Assembly (NCBI GenBank): GCA_020636695.1
Contig: JACJXJ010000025.1
Coordinates: 1-15,046 of the forward strand
DNA length: 15,046 nucleotides
From: Prevotellaceae bacterium
Lineage (GTDB): Bacteria; Bacteroidota; Bacteroidia; Bacteroidales; Paludibacteraceae
Direction of reading: 5' to 3'
Shown piece by piece: positions 7,881 through 14,093 of this stretch (position 1 is the first letter of the stretch; each line of letters opens with the position of its first letter). The notes beneath the pieces were generated by a model. It was not told the DNA's origin. It saw nothing but the letters and a program-made list of their open reading frames with translations, and did not search any database. A program made the position numbers and the translations under genes.

Positions 7881-8595
7881 TGTAAATGAGTATTTCGTTC
7901 AAACCAACAAGAACTAAATTTGGTTCTGCAAAGATGCAATTTTTTATCTGTTTTTCAAAGTAATTTGTTGTTCCACCAGTCAAAAAAATAGAAAATTCAT
8001 CATAATTTAACTTTAATTGACCTATCACCCCTTCTATTTCGTGTAAAATTCCCCAATAAGCACCACCCAATATTGCCTGATGGGTACTTGTACCTAAATA
8101 ATTGGTCGGTTGGGCTACATCCACTTTTGGTAATTGCCCAGTAAATGTATGCATAGCCTTCAAGCGCATTGCGAACCCAGGAGCGATATTACCACCGACA
8201 AAAACACCGTCGGCAGTTATAAAATCATACGTGATACACGTTCCCATGTCAATGACTAGCGCTGCTTTATGAGGTCTCAAAAACCATGCGCCAACCAAGG
8301 CTGCAATACGATCACGTCCTAATGTTTGGGGCGTTTCATAAGCTAATGTAATAGGAATGGGAGTTTGATTAGTTAATTCTACAAAACGCAACGTATTACT
8401 ATTGAAAAAATCGGTTAATACTGATTCTGTAGGTACAACCGAACTATAAATAACCTGGTCAATATAATAAGTTTCTATTAATGTAGTCAAGACAGAAGGC
8501 ACACATGCACGAAGCGTTTCTTGACACACCAAACAATGATCATCAAAAACAGCAATTTTTGTCGAAGAATTTCCTCTATCAATAACTAAATTCAT
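7867..8595 (-). CDS. coaX: Type III pantothenate kinase
   Basis: The 242-residue protein catalyses ATP-dependent phosphorylation of pantothenate, the first step of coenzyme A synthesis, in the cytoplasm. It shows the ASKHA-fold hallmarks of CoaX: a phosphate-binding DRGNSSTK at 6-13 (the family's DxGNT motif, with Arg and Ser substitutions), TLGRDR at 91-96 with the acidic residue usually assigned as catalytic base, VIDMGTCIT at 114-122, and GGNIAPGF at 134-141. The length is typical. Type III enzymes require a monovalent cation and are not inhibited by CoA (family knowledge). It is the first gene of the envelope cluster and has a near-ideal promoter immediately upstream. The ATG at 8595 leaves only a very short leader. 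Confidence 0.96.
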   Translation of the reverse strand: MNLVIDRGNSSTKIAVFDDHCLVCQETLRACVPSVLTTLIETYYIDQVIYSSVVPTESVLTDFFNSNTLRFVELTNQTPIPITLAYETPQTLGRDRIAALVGAWFLRPHKAALVIDMGTCITYDFITADGVFVGGNIAPGFAMRLKAMHTFTGQLPKVDVAQPTNYLGTSTHQAILGGAYWGILHEIEGVIGQLKLNYDEFSIFLTGGTTNYFEKQIKNCIFAEPNLVLVGLNEILIYNDIH

Positions 8596-8614
8596 AATGG
8601 CTCAATTGAAAGCA

Positions 8615-8646
8615 CAAAGTTAATCAATAATATAAAGATACACAAA
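8615..8646 (-). promoter_or_regulatory. Bacteroidota-type promoter of the coaX operon
   Basis: On the minus strand a -33 TTTG (8643-8646) and a -7 TAACTTTG (8615-8622) are separated by exactly 20 nt, matching the known TTTG-N19-21-TAnnTTTG consensus of the primary sigma factor of this phylum. Transcription would start near 8607-8610, leaving only about 12-15 nt before the coaX ATG. Confidence 0.8.
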
Positions 8647-8745
8647 AGCATAATGTTTGTACGTTACACACAAGAAACGACATAGTATTTACGCATCAAA
8701 TTCAAAAAAATTGTATCCTACGACTATTATTTCGAACTTTTTCTT

Positions 8746-8753
8746 TACTTTTG
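8746..8753 (+). promoter_or_regulatory. Candidate -7 box of the yebC promoter
   Basis: TACTTTTG matches TAnnTTTG. No TTTG is found at the expected -33 distance, so only the -7 element supports this. A start near 8760 would give yebC a leader of about 80 nt. The 246-nt region 8596-8841 between coaX and yebC otherwise holds only the divergent coaX promoter; I see no small gene in it. Confidence 0.55.
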
Positions 8754-8841
8754 CAACCGCATTTTTAATTCTGCAAGAAAATAACTTTATTAATACTAAA
8801 GCGCTTACACCAACAGCGCTATTTTTCAAGGAAAATTTACT

Positions 8842-9570
8842 ATGGGAAGAGCATTTGAATTTCGGAAAGCAAGAAAATTTAAACGTTGGGGCAACATGGC
8901 TCGCGTATTCACTAAATTAGGCAAAGAGATTACCATCGCTGTAAAAGCTGGAGGTCCTGATGCTGAAAATAATCCTCGTTTACGTGCCTTGATTGCTACG
9001 GCAAAAAAAGAAAATATGCCGAAAGAAAATGTAGAACGTGCCATCAAAAAAGCTACTTCTAAAGATTTTACCGACTACAAAGAGATGAACTACGAAGGTT
9101 ACGGACCTCATGGCATCGCCGTATTTGTAGAAACCGCCACCGACAATACCACGCGTACCGTAGCTAACGTACGTAGCTATTTCAATAAATGCGGCGGTTC
9201 TTTAGGTACTAGTGGTAGCTTGGAGTTCTTATTCGATCATAAATGTGTATTCCACGTTGCGCCTAAAGAAGGTGTATCTATAGAGGACTTAGAACTTGAA
9301 TTGATTGATTTTGGCGTAGATGAATTAATCGAAGACGAAGGCGAAATTATTTTATATGGTGAATTTGCACAAAATTCAACCATCCAAAAATACTTAGAGG
9401 AAAACGGCTTTGAAATTACTAGTAGTGAATTTGTTCGTATTCCAAACGACCAAAAAACACTAACCGCCGAACAACGTGCAGCGGTAAATAAATTAATAGA
9501 AAAATTAGAAGAAGACGAAGATGTTCAAAATGTTTTCCACAACATGGTAGAATCAGACGACGAAGAATAA
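8842..9570 (+). CDS. YebC/PmpR-family (TACO1-like) protein
   Basis: The 242-residue protein is full length for the family. The N-terminus has the expected basic pattern (MGRAFEFRKARKFKRWGNMARVFTKLGKEI), followed by KAGGPDAENNPRLR at about 36-49 and KKENMPKENVERAIKKA at about 55-71. The middle segment YEGYGPHGIAVFVETATDNTTRTVANVR, with NKCGGSLGTSGSLEFLF after it, is diagnostic. An acidic C-terminus (VESDDEE) ends it. YebC proteins were named as transcriptional regulators. Related work ties some members to translation, relieving ribosome stalling at proline-rich motifs; which role applies here is not decidable from sequence. The ATG at 8842 follows an AAGGAAAA stretch. It is a single-gene transcript ending in its own terminator. 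Confidence 0.96.
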   Translation: MGRAFEFRKARKFKRWGNMARVFTKLGKEITIAVKAGGPDAENNPRLRALIATAKKENMPKENVERAIKKATSKDFTDYKEMNYEGYGPHGIAVFVETATDNTTRTVANVRSYFNKCGGSLGTSGSLEFLFDHKCVFHVAPKEGVSIEDLELELIDFGVDELIEDEGEIILYGEFAQNSTIQKYLEENGFEITSSEFVRIPNDQKTLTAEQRAAVNKLIEKLEEDEDVQNVFHNMVESDDEE

Positions 9571-9592
9571 TTCTGCTCTATCAGATATAAAT

Positions 9593-9625
9593 AAAAAAAG
9601 CATTCGACATCGAATGCTTTTTTTT
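9593..9625 (+). terminator. Rho-independent terminator of yebC
   Basis: AAGCATTCGA (9598-9607) pairs with TCGAATGCTT (9610-9619), flanked by an A run and followed by a T run to 9625. It lies about 22 nt past the yebC stop. The mirror-like A/T flanks mean it could also act against transcripts arriving from the opposite side. Confidence 0.92.
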
Positions 9626-9644
9626 CGTACCATAACATATGAAC

Positions 9645-9682
9645 AAAAAAAAGAAAGCTGCCCAAATGAACAGCTTTCTTTT
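9645..9682 (-). terminator. Rho-independent terminator of rplU-rpmA
   Basis: A perfect 12-bp stem (AAAAGAAAGCTG at 9649-9660 with CAGCTTTCTTTT at 9671-9682) closes a 10-nt loop and ends in a T run on the minus strand. It sits 18 nt past the rpmA stop codon, back to back with the yebC terminator. Confidence 0.92.
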
Positions 9683-9700
9683 ATATCAAGATGATAATAC

Positions 9701-9961
9701 TTACGCTTCAAGTTTTTCCACCGAAACGAACGATTTGTTATCACGTTTTTTGCGGAATACAACAACGCCATCAACCAAAGCAAACAAGGTATGATCTTTA
9801 CCAATACCTACGTTTTCACCAGGATTATGAACTGTACCACGTTGACGAACAAGAATATTACCTGCTTTAGCAAATTGTCCACCAAATATTTTTACGCCGA
9901 GTCGTTTGCTTTCTGACTCACGGCCGTTCTTCGAACTACCTACACCTTTCTTATGTGCCAT
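9701..9961 (-). CDS. rpmA: 50S ribosomal protein bL27
   Basis: The 86-residue protein starts MAHKKGVGSSKNGRESESKR and continues with LGVKIFGGQFAKAGNILVRQ and RGT, which are the L27 signatures. The N-terminal tail reaches the peptidyl transferase centre in the ribosome. There is no Firmicutes-type cleavable N-terminal extension. It lies 21 nt downstream of rplU, the usual pairing for these two proteins, and shares its promoter and terminator. Confidence 0.98.
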   Translation of the reverse strand: MAHKKGVGSSKNGRESESKRLGVKIFGGQFAKAGNILVRQRGTVHNPGENVGIGKDHTLFALVDGVVVFRKKRDNKSFVSVEKLEA

Positions 9962-9982
9962 TTTCTTCTAAATTTTAAAGGG

Positions 9983-10297
9983 TTAAGCTACAATTTCGTT
10001 AATCATAAGTTCTGTAAAGTCTTGACGGTGTCCGTTCAATTTACGATAACCTTTACGACGTTTTTTGTGGAAAACAAGTACTTTTTCACCACGAACGTGA
10101 GAAACAACTTCTGCGACCACTTTTGCACCTTTCACAGTAGGAGCTCCTACAGCTACTTTGCCATCATTGTCAATTAACAATACATTTTCGAACTCTACTT
10201 TCGAGCCACGTTCAGCTTCATTCATGCGGTGCACAAAAAGTTTTTTGCCCGCTTCAACCTTAAACTGTTGTCCAAGGATTTCTACAATTGCATACAT
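9983..10297 (-). CDS. rplU: 50S ribosomal protein bL21
   Basis: The 104-residue protein matches bL21 over its full length: MYAIVEILGQQFKVEAGKKL at the start, ENVLLIDNDGKVAVGAPTV in the middle, and VFHKKRRKGYRKLNGHRQDF, the basic 23S rRNA-binding signature, near the end. It is the first gene of rplU-rpmA, with a near-ideal promoter and a leader of about 85 nt in front. Confidence 0.98.
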   Translation of the reverse strand: MYAIVEILGQQFKVEAGKKLFVHRMNEAERGSKVEFENVLLIDNDGKVAVGAPTVKGAKVVAEVVSHVRGEKVLVFHKKRRKGYRKLNGHRQDFTELMINEIVA

Positions 10298-10383
10298 TTG
10301 CTGTAAAAATTAATTTAATTAGACCGGGAGGTGAGATGCCAAAATCAACTTGACAGCGCTACTTTCGAACCTCTTTACGAATC
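10298..10383 (-). promoter_or_regulatory. Leader of rplU-rpmA, possible regulatory region
   Basis: From the promoter position, about 85 nt precede the rplU ATG. On the minus strand this region contains GAGGT (10369-10373), which could pair with ACCTC (10328-10332) across about 36 nt, and a CACCTCC (10327-10333) resembling the 3' end of 16S rRNA. The stem is weak. Ribosomal protein leaders are often autoregulatory, but that is inference here. Confidence 0.35.
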
Positions 10384-10389
10384 GGACTG

Positions 10390-10421
10390 CAAAAGTACAC
10401 TTTTTTTTTTAGTTGTGCAAA
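10390..10421 (-). promoter_or_regulatory. Bacteroidota-type promoter of rplU-rpmA
   Basis: On the minus strand a -33 TTTG (10418-10421) and a -7 TACTTTTG (10390-10397) are exactly 20 nt apart, a full match to TTTG-N20-TAnnTTTG. The start of transcription is expected near 10382. Confidence 0.82.
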
Positions 10422-10430
10422 CGTTTGTAT

Positions 10431-10473
10431 AAAAAAAACAAAACTCATTATCAACTCTTTATCAAAGGGAGTT
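10431..10473 (-). terminator. Weak candidate terminator of rsmE
   Basis: On the minus strand, AACTC at the very end of rsmE can pair with either of two GAGTT copies (plus-strand AACTC at 10453-10457 or 10442-10446). An 8-T run (10438-10431) follows. The stem is short with a bulge, so this is only tentative. It also abuts the -33 box of the rplU promoter. Confidence 0.35.
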
Positions 10474-11163
10474 TACCACGGTTACCAAGTGGCAAGCAAC
10501 CACTCCGGCTGTCTCGGTACGCAGACGACTATTACCCAAAGTTATTGCTTTAAAGTTATTATCAAGTGCCAACTTCACTTCATCTAAGCTAAAATCACCT
10601 TCAGGGCCAACCAGAACCACCACATCCGAATGAGGAGGACAACTATGAAGCAAATGAGCCTTTTCTGCTTCGTAACAATGTGCTATAAAACGATGAGATT
10701 CAGTCACTGAATTCATAAATTCATTGTAAGGAATCATCGGATTCAACTTGGGAACAAACGCTTTGAGCGATTGTTTGGATGCCGAAATTAAAATTTTCTC
10801 TATACGTTCTGGCTTTATCAACTTACGTTCAGAATACCGACACAACAAAGGCGTTATAGTATCGACACCAATTTCTGTCGCTTTTTCTACAAACCATTCA
10901 AAACGATCACTATTTTTGGTAGGTGCCACAGCCAAATGAACACGAAAAGGACGTTTTTCAAAATCGTGTTGTTCAGATAGAATTCGAACTTCAGTATGTT
11001 TAGCATGTGGGGCAATAATTTCGACTTGATATAAACCACCTACGCCATCAATCACATGAGCAACATCACCAGTTGTAAGGCGTAAAACTTTTGCACAATG
11101 CAAAGACTCCTCTTCATTAAGGAAAGGAGTCTGAGCAATATTCGGAGCGTAAAATAAAGTCAT
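10462..11163 (-). CDS. rsmE: 16S rRNA (uracil1498-N3)-methyltransferase RsmE
   Basis: The 233-residue protein is a SPOUT-class methyltransferase that uses S-adenosylmethionine to methylate N3 of U1498 in 16S rRNA of the 30S subunit. The N-terminal PUA-like part carries HCAKVLRLTTGDVAHVIDG at about 22-40. The catalytic half shows EKATEIGV at 93-100, SERK at 111-114, ASKQS at 128-132, VGPEGDFS at 185-192 and the knot signature LGNSRLRTETA at 209-219. All diagnostic motifs are intact and the length is typical. It lies 8 nt downstream of the META-domain gene, so the two are probably cotranscribed although functionally unrelated. Confidence 0.96.
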   Translation of the reverse strand: MTLFYAPNIAQTPFLNEEESLHCAKVLRLTTGDVAHVIDGVGGLYQVEIIAPHAKHTEVRILSEQHDFEKRPFRVHLAVAPTKNSDRFEWFVEKATEIGVDTITPLLCRYSERKLIKPERIEKILISASKQSLKAFVPKLNPMIPYNEFMNSVTESHRFIAHCYEAEKAHLLHSCPPHSDVVVLVGPEGDFSLDEVKLALDNNFKAITLGNSRLRTETAGVVACHLVTVVNSL

Positions 11164-11171
11164 TTGATCTA

Positions 11172-11807
11172 TTACTGATTCTTTTCAACATGAGAACCGC
11201 AAGGGTTTTCACAAGGTTTAGTGCATTTTTCATCTGCTTCACTTTTACAACAGTGATGTTCTGCCTCAACAGCTTCGGCATGTTCACAACAATGATGAGC
11301 CGTGTCTTCTGCACAAGAAGTCGCTGCTTTGTCTTTACAAACACCTTTATCGTCACCACCACAACAGCGATCTTCAGGACGTTTCATCTCTTTTAAAACC
11401 GCCAACACTGTATTACCTTTTTTTAAGATAAGTTCATCTTGAGTAACTTCATAGCCATTTGCTAAATTCAAAACGTCAAGCATTTTTACTTCTAATGCAC
11501 TAGCCGCAGAATCACAAGCCATACGTGTGGTACCAGGCATATTAAATTGCACGGTACTATCCGTCATTTGATATTGAGCAAAATAGCGATTGCAACCTGT
11601 ACTACCAGACAAACGCGATTCAATGGTATCAAAAAACATAGTTGGTGGCTGCGGATTATGGCAGCAAATATGTTCTCCTTGGAGCGACACAACTACAAGT
11701 TCTTTCTGCAAAAAATCAAGTTTTTCGGATTTAGTACCACAACAACTCGCCAATAAAGCTACAATGCCAGCAAGCACAAAAAAGGATGTCGTTTTTTTCA
11801 TTTTCAT
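11172..11807 (-). CDS. META-domain lipoprotein with Cys/His-rich C-terminal tail
   Basis: The 211-residue protein has a lipoprotein signal (KKTTSFFVLAGIVALLASC) with Cys22 as the likely lipid anchor. Residues about 34-140 form a META (HslJ-like) domain, seen in LSGSTGCNRYFAQY at 66-79, the PGTTRMACDSA stretch at 91-101, and DELILKKGNTVLAVL near the end. META domains occur in heat-inducible envelope proteins linked to novobiocin resistance in Escherichia coli; the biochemical role is unknown. The tail at 146-211 is unusual, with 11 Cys and 6 His including two HHCC motifs and a CC; another HICCH lies at 47-51. A metal-binding or metal-sequestering tail is a reasonable inference, but disulfide bonding is the alternative. 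The start at 11807 could be shifted by two residues to the second Met. Confidence 0.85.
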   Translation of the reverse strand: MKMKKTTSFFVLAGIVALLASCCGTKSEKLDFLQKELVVVSLQGEHICCHNPQPPTMFFDTIESRLSGSTGCNRYFAQYQMTDSTVQFNMPGTTRMACDSAASALEVKMLDVLNLANGYEVTQDELILKKGNTVLAVLKEMKRPEDRCCGGDDKGVCKDKAATSCAEDTAHHCCEHAEAVEAEHHCCKSEADEKCTKPCENPCGSHVEKNQ

Positions 11808-11907
11808 TTATTTTTTTTATTAATAATCAAATCATTAGAAAGCAGCTTGAATCATAACCAAGTCAGCCATAAACATTATTTAGGGACTAACTTAACGTAT
11901 CAGCAAC

Positions 11908-11945
11908 CAAACCTACACATTCGGTTTAAAACGCGCACAAATATA
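11908..11945 (-). promoter_or_regulatory. Candidate promoter(s) of the META lipoprotein-rsmE pair
   Basis: Two minus-strand -7-like boxes occur here: TAGGTTTG (11908-11915), with TTTG 22 nt upstream (11938-11941), and TATATTTG (11938-11945), without a clear -33 box. Either gives a leader of roughly 95-125 nt. They lie close to the divergent promoter of the lipoprotein operon. The 228-nt region 11808-12035 otherwise shows no gene. Confidence 0.45.
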
Positions 11946-11988
11946 CACTTATTTTTGAAAATGGTGAGAAAACATTAGAAATTTATAG

Positions 11989-11996
11989 TACTTTTG
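11989..11996 (+). promoter_or_regulatory. Candidate -7 box of the lipoprotein-DUF4494-yggS operon
   Basis: TACTTTTG matches TAnnTTTG exactly, the same word as at rplU and yebC. No good -33 TTTG is seen. Transcription would begin near 12003, so any coding start before that is unlikely; in particular the TTG within this box cannot be the start codon. Confidence 0.6.
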
Positions 11997-12035
11997 CAAA
12001 ACGATTTTAATATATCTATGTTAATTTTCACAACT

Positions 12036-12878
12036 ATGAAAAAAATTTTTACTCTCATTCTTTCAGTCCTTCTATTAGCTGGATGCAACAATGCAAAGCG
12101 TCAATATGAGTCGATTGTAAAAACGTTAGATTTATCCAAGCCTATAGAATTAGAAAACATACAAAAAGCCCATTTGATGATTACTGAGGCTAATGAATTT
12201 ACGCCTGAGCAAGCCGTCGATTTACAAGAGCGCTTTACAAGCTATATTGGTGCTTGTGGTCAAAAAGAGGCTAAACAAATAGAAGAAAAATACAACACCA
12301 TATTAAGTAGTGATGATTCTGAACATATTGATGCACAAATTGATTCATTGAATGAATCAGTAGAACCACTACGAGAGTACGGCATCATTATATACAGTGC
12401 CGAAGGCTACATAGAATCAGAAGTTATGCCCATGTATATTGCCGAATTATTTTGGAAATATTTGTCAGATGCAGAACGAGACTTAGCGCAATTGGCAGAA
12501 CTAGAAGTTGAAAATCCGTCACTACAAGATGCTTCTATTACCATTTCATATCAAGAGCTAGGTGACCGTCTCAAAATGTGTGATGATATGGCTTTAAAAT
12601 TTTCTAAAGACGAATTATATCCACAAATTGCAGCTTGTCAAAAGTTTTATTTATCGCTCTTGTTAGCAGGCGCTGACAACTCCACTCCATTTGATTGGGA
12701 AACAAAAAAATTAAATCCTGAAGTCCGTCAAACGGTCATCAATTACATTGCAGAGCATCCAGATGCAGAAAGCACCAAAACATTAAAAGAGTTTATGGCT
12801 ATTATGAAACGTAACAACTACCAATCATCATCTGAATCGGATATTTTTTTATTAAACAAAATTTCAACAGAAGAATAA
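12036..12878 (+). CDS. Lipoprotein of unknown function
   Basis: I do not recognise this family. From the ATG at 12036 the product is 280 residues with a textbook lipoprotein signal, MKKIFTLILSVLLLAGC, so Cys17 is the lipid anchor. The frame is open further upstream to a TTG at 11994, but that codon is part of the likely -7 promoter box; an ATG at 12018 is possible but lengthens the signal. The mature part is acidic, mostly helical in appearance and rich in Glu, with many aliphatic heptad-like stretches and no Cys cluster or catalytic signature. Cys76, Cys182 and Cys202 (approximately) are isolated. It is probably periplasmic or at the outer-membrane surface. It is first in an operon with DUF4494 and yggS (15-nt gap to the next gene). 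Confidence 0.8.
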   Translation: MKKIFTLILSVLLLAGCNNAKRQYESIVKTLDLSKPIELENIQKAHLMITEANEFTPEQAVDLQERFTSYIGACGQKEAKQIEEKYNTILSSDDSEHIDAQIDSLNESVEPLREYGIIIYSAEGYIESEVMPMYIAELFWKYLSDAERDLAQLAELEVENPSLQDASITISYQELGDRLKMCDDMALKFSKDELYPQIAACQKFYLSLLLAGADNSTPFDWETKKLNPEVRQTVINYIAEHPDAESTKTLKEFMAIMKRNNYQSSSESDIFLLNKISTEE

Positions 12879-12893
12879 TCTAAAAATAAACTT

Positions 12894-13346
12894 ATGTATA
12901 CTTGGTTCACTTGTAAAGTAACATTCGACCGTCAAGGCGAAGATGGATTAATTAAAAAAGTAACAGAACCTTTCTTAGTAGATGCCTTGTCGTTTACCGA
13001 AGCTGAAGCACGCATTGCTAAAGAAGTGAATCCGTTTGTAACAGGCGAAATGCTTATTGCAGATATTAAACGGACAAAAATTGCCGAAATGTTCTACAAT
13101 GAAGAAGGCGACAAATGGTATCGTTGTAAAATCAACTACCTCTCGGTAGACGAAAACAAAGGTGTAGAAAAACGAATTGCACAAAATGTAATGGTACAAG
13201 CGTCAAGTTTCAAAAATGCCGTTGATACACTTATTGACCGCATGAAGGGTGCTTTAGGCGATTACGAAATTGCTACTGTTACCGAAACCAATATACTCGA
13301 CGTTTATCCATACGAACCACTAACGACAACTCCAGAACAGGTTTAA
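12894..13346 (+). CDS. DUF4494-family protein with an internal two-fold repeat
   Basis: The 150-residue soluble protein, with no signal peptide, starts MYTWFTCKVTFDRQGEDGLI and matches what I know of DUF4494, a Bacteroidota family often found beside yggS. Its function is unknown. The two halves align: residues 2-67 (YTWFTCKVTF, FLVDALSF, IADIKRTKIAEMF) with 73-138 (DKWYRCKINY, VMVQASSF, IATVTETNILDVY). Trp4, Cys7, Lys8 and Phe34 match Trp75, Cys78, Lys79 and Phe106. This suggests a pseudo-two-fold alpha/beta fold. It lies 10 nt before yggS and 15 nt after the lipoprotein gene, so a shared transcript is very likely. It may support pyridoxal phosphate or amino-acid homeostasis with YggS, but that rests on gene order only. 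Confidence 0.85.
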   Translation: MYTWFTCKVTFDRQGEDGLIKKVTEPFLVDALSFTEAEARIAKEVNPFVTGEMLIADIKRTKIAEMFYNEEGDKWYRCKINYLSVDENKGVEKRIAQNVMVQASSFKNAVDTLIDRMKGALGDYEIATVTETNILDVYPYEPLTTTPEQV

Positions 13347-13356
13347 TTTTAGTAAA

Positions 13357-14019
13357 ATGTCAATTGCTCAAAATATAGCACACATTCGTAAACAACTACC
13401 TAGCAACGTTCAATTAGTCTGTGTTTCCAAATTTCATCCCGTTGAAGCAATTCAAACTGCTTACGATTTGGGCGAACGCATTTTTGGCGAAAGTCGTGCT
13501 CAAGAATTGGCCGAAAAACAAGCGCTGTTACCTAACGATATTGAGTGGCATTTTATTGGTTCACTACAAACGAACAAAATAAAACAAGTTGTACCTATTA
13601 CGACCCTAATTCATAGTGTCGATTCCATCAAACTTCTGGAAGCCATCAATCGTTATGCTGAAAATCAACATATTATTAGCAATATATTGTTAGAGGTACA
13701 CGTGGCACAAGAAGATACCAAACATGGATTTTCTACCGAAGAAATTAAGGCATTCTTTAGTCATAAATCTTGGAAAGCCTACCCTGCTGTACGTATTTGT
13801 GGGTTCATGACTATGGGCACTAATGGAGTTACGGAAGAAACTAATCGTAGAGAATTTGAATTGGTTACCAAACTATTCAGAGAGACACAACAAACATTTG
13901 ACGCTCCCTATTTCAAGACTTTGTCAATGGGCATGAGCAATGATTACACAATAGCCGTAAGCGCAGGCAGTAATATGGTACGTATAGGTAGTTCTATTTT
14001 TGGTGAACGAACCTATTAA
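13357..14019 (+). CDS. yggS: YggS/PROSC-family pyridoxal phosphate homeostasis protein
   Basis: The 220-residue protein has the single-domain alanine-racemase-like TIM barrel of the YggS (YBL036C) family. The PLP-binding lysine is Lys25 in VCVSKFHP. Other hallmarks are FGESRAQELAEK at 43-54 (Ser in place of the usual Asn after GE), HFIGSLQTNK at 65-74, ICGFMTMG at 147-154, LSMGMSNDYTIAV at 189-201 and GSSIFGER at 211-218. These proteins bind PLP and buffer its cellular pool, affecting amino-acid and keto-acid metabolism; most have no racemase activity. It is the last gene of the operon and is followed by a strong terminator. Confidence 0.95.
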   Translation: MSIAQNIAHIRKQLPSNVQLVCVSKFHPVEAIQTAYDLGERIFGESRAQELAEKQALLPNDIEWHFIGSLQTNKIKQVVPITTLIHSVDSIKLLEAINRYAENQHIISNILLEVHVAQEDTKHGFSTEEIKAFFSHKSWKAYPAVRICGFMTMGTNGVTEETNRREFELVTKLFRETQQTFDAPYFKTLSMGMSNDYTIAVSAGSNMVRIGSSIFGERTY

Positions 14020-14031
14020 CGTTTTGTCATC

Positions 14032-14075
14032 ATATAAAATGCCCCGAAATAAAATTATTTCGGGGCATTTTATAT
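14032..14075. terminator. Bidirectional terminator between yggS and the convergent T9SS gene
   Basis: A 21-bp inverted repeat centred on about 14053-14054, with core AATGCCCCGAAATAA and its complement, has A-rich and T-rich outer arms on both sides. It starts 13 nt after the yggS stop and ends 18 nt before the stop of the minus-strand gene, so it can end both transcripts. Confidence 0.9.
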
Positions 14076-14093
14076 AAGGTACAACAGTTCTAA

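Noticed and set aside
8826..9047. Minus-strand frame antisense to the start of yebC
   Set aside because: Shadow of a certain gene, with no promoter or recognisable protein features.
9553..9804. Minus-strand frame of 83 codons across the yebC end, both terminators and the rpmA 3' part
   Set aside because: It runs through two strong terminators and overlaps rpmA in another frame; no family resemblance.
10336..10353. Tiny plus-strand frame ATG CCA AAA TCA ACT TGA preceded by GGGAGGTGAG, resembling a leader peptide with a perfect ribosome-binding site
   Set aside because: It encodes only five residues, runs antisense to the rplU leader, and no plus-strand promoter or downstream gene uses it; the GGAGGT is better seen as the complement of the leader motif.
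11190..11396. Plus-strand Cys-containing frame antisense to the META protein tail
   Set aside because: Its composition follows from the repeated Cys/His codons of the real gene on the other strand.
11994..12035. N-terminal extension of the lipoprotein from a TTG at 11994
   Set aside because: The TTG is part of the likely -7 promoter box, and the internal ATG at 12036 gives a canonical lipoprotein signal.
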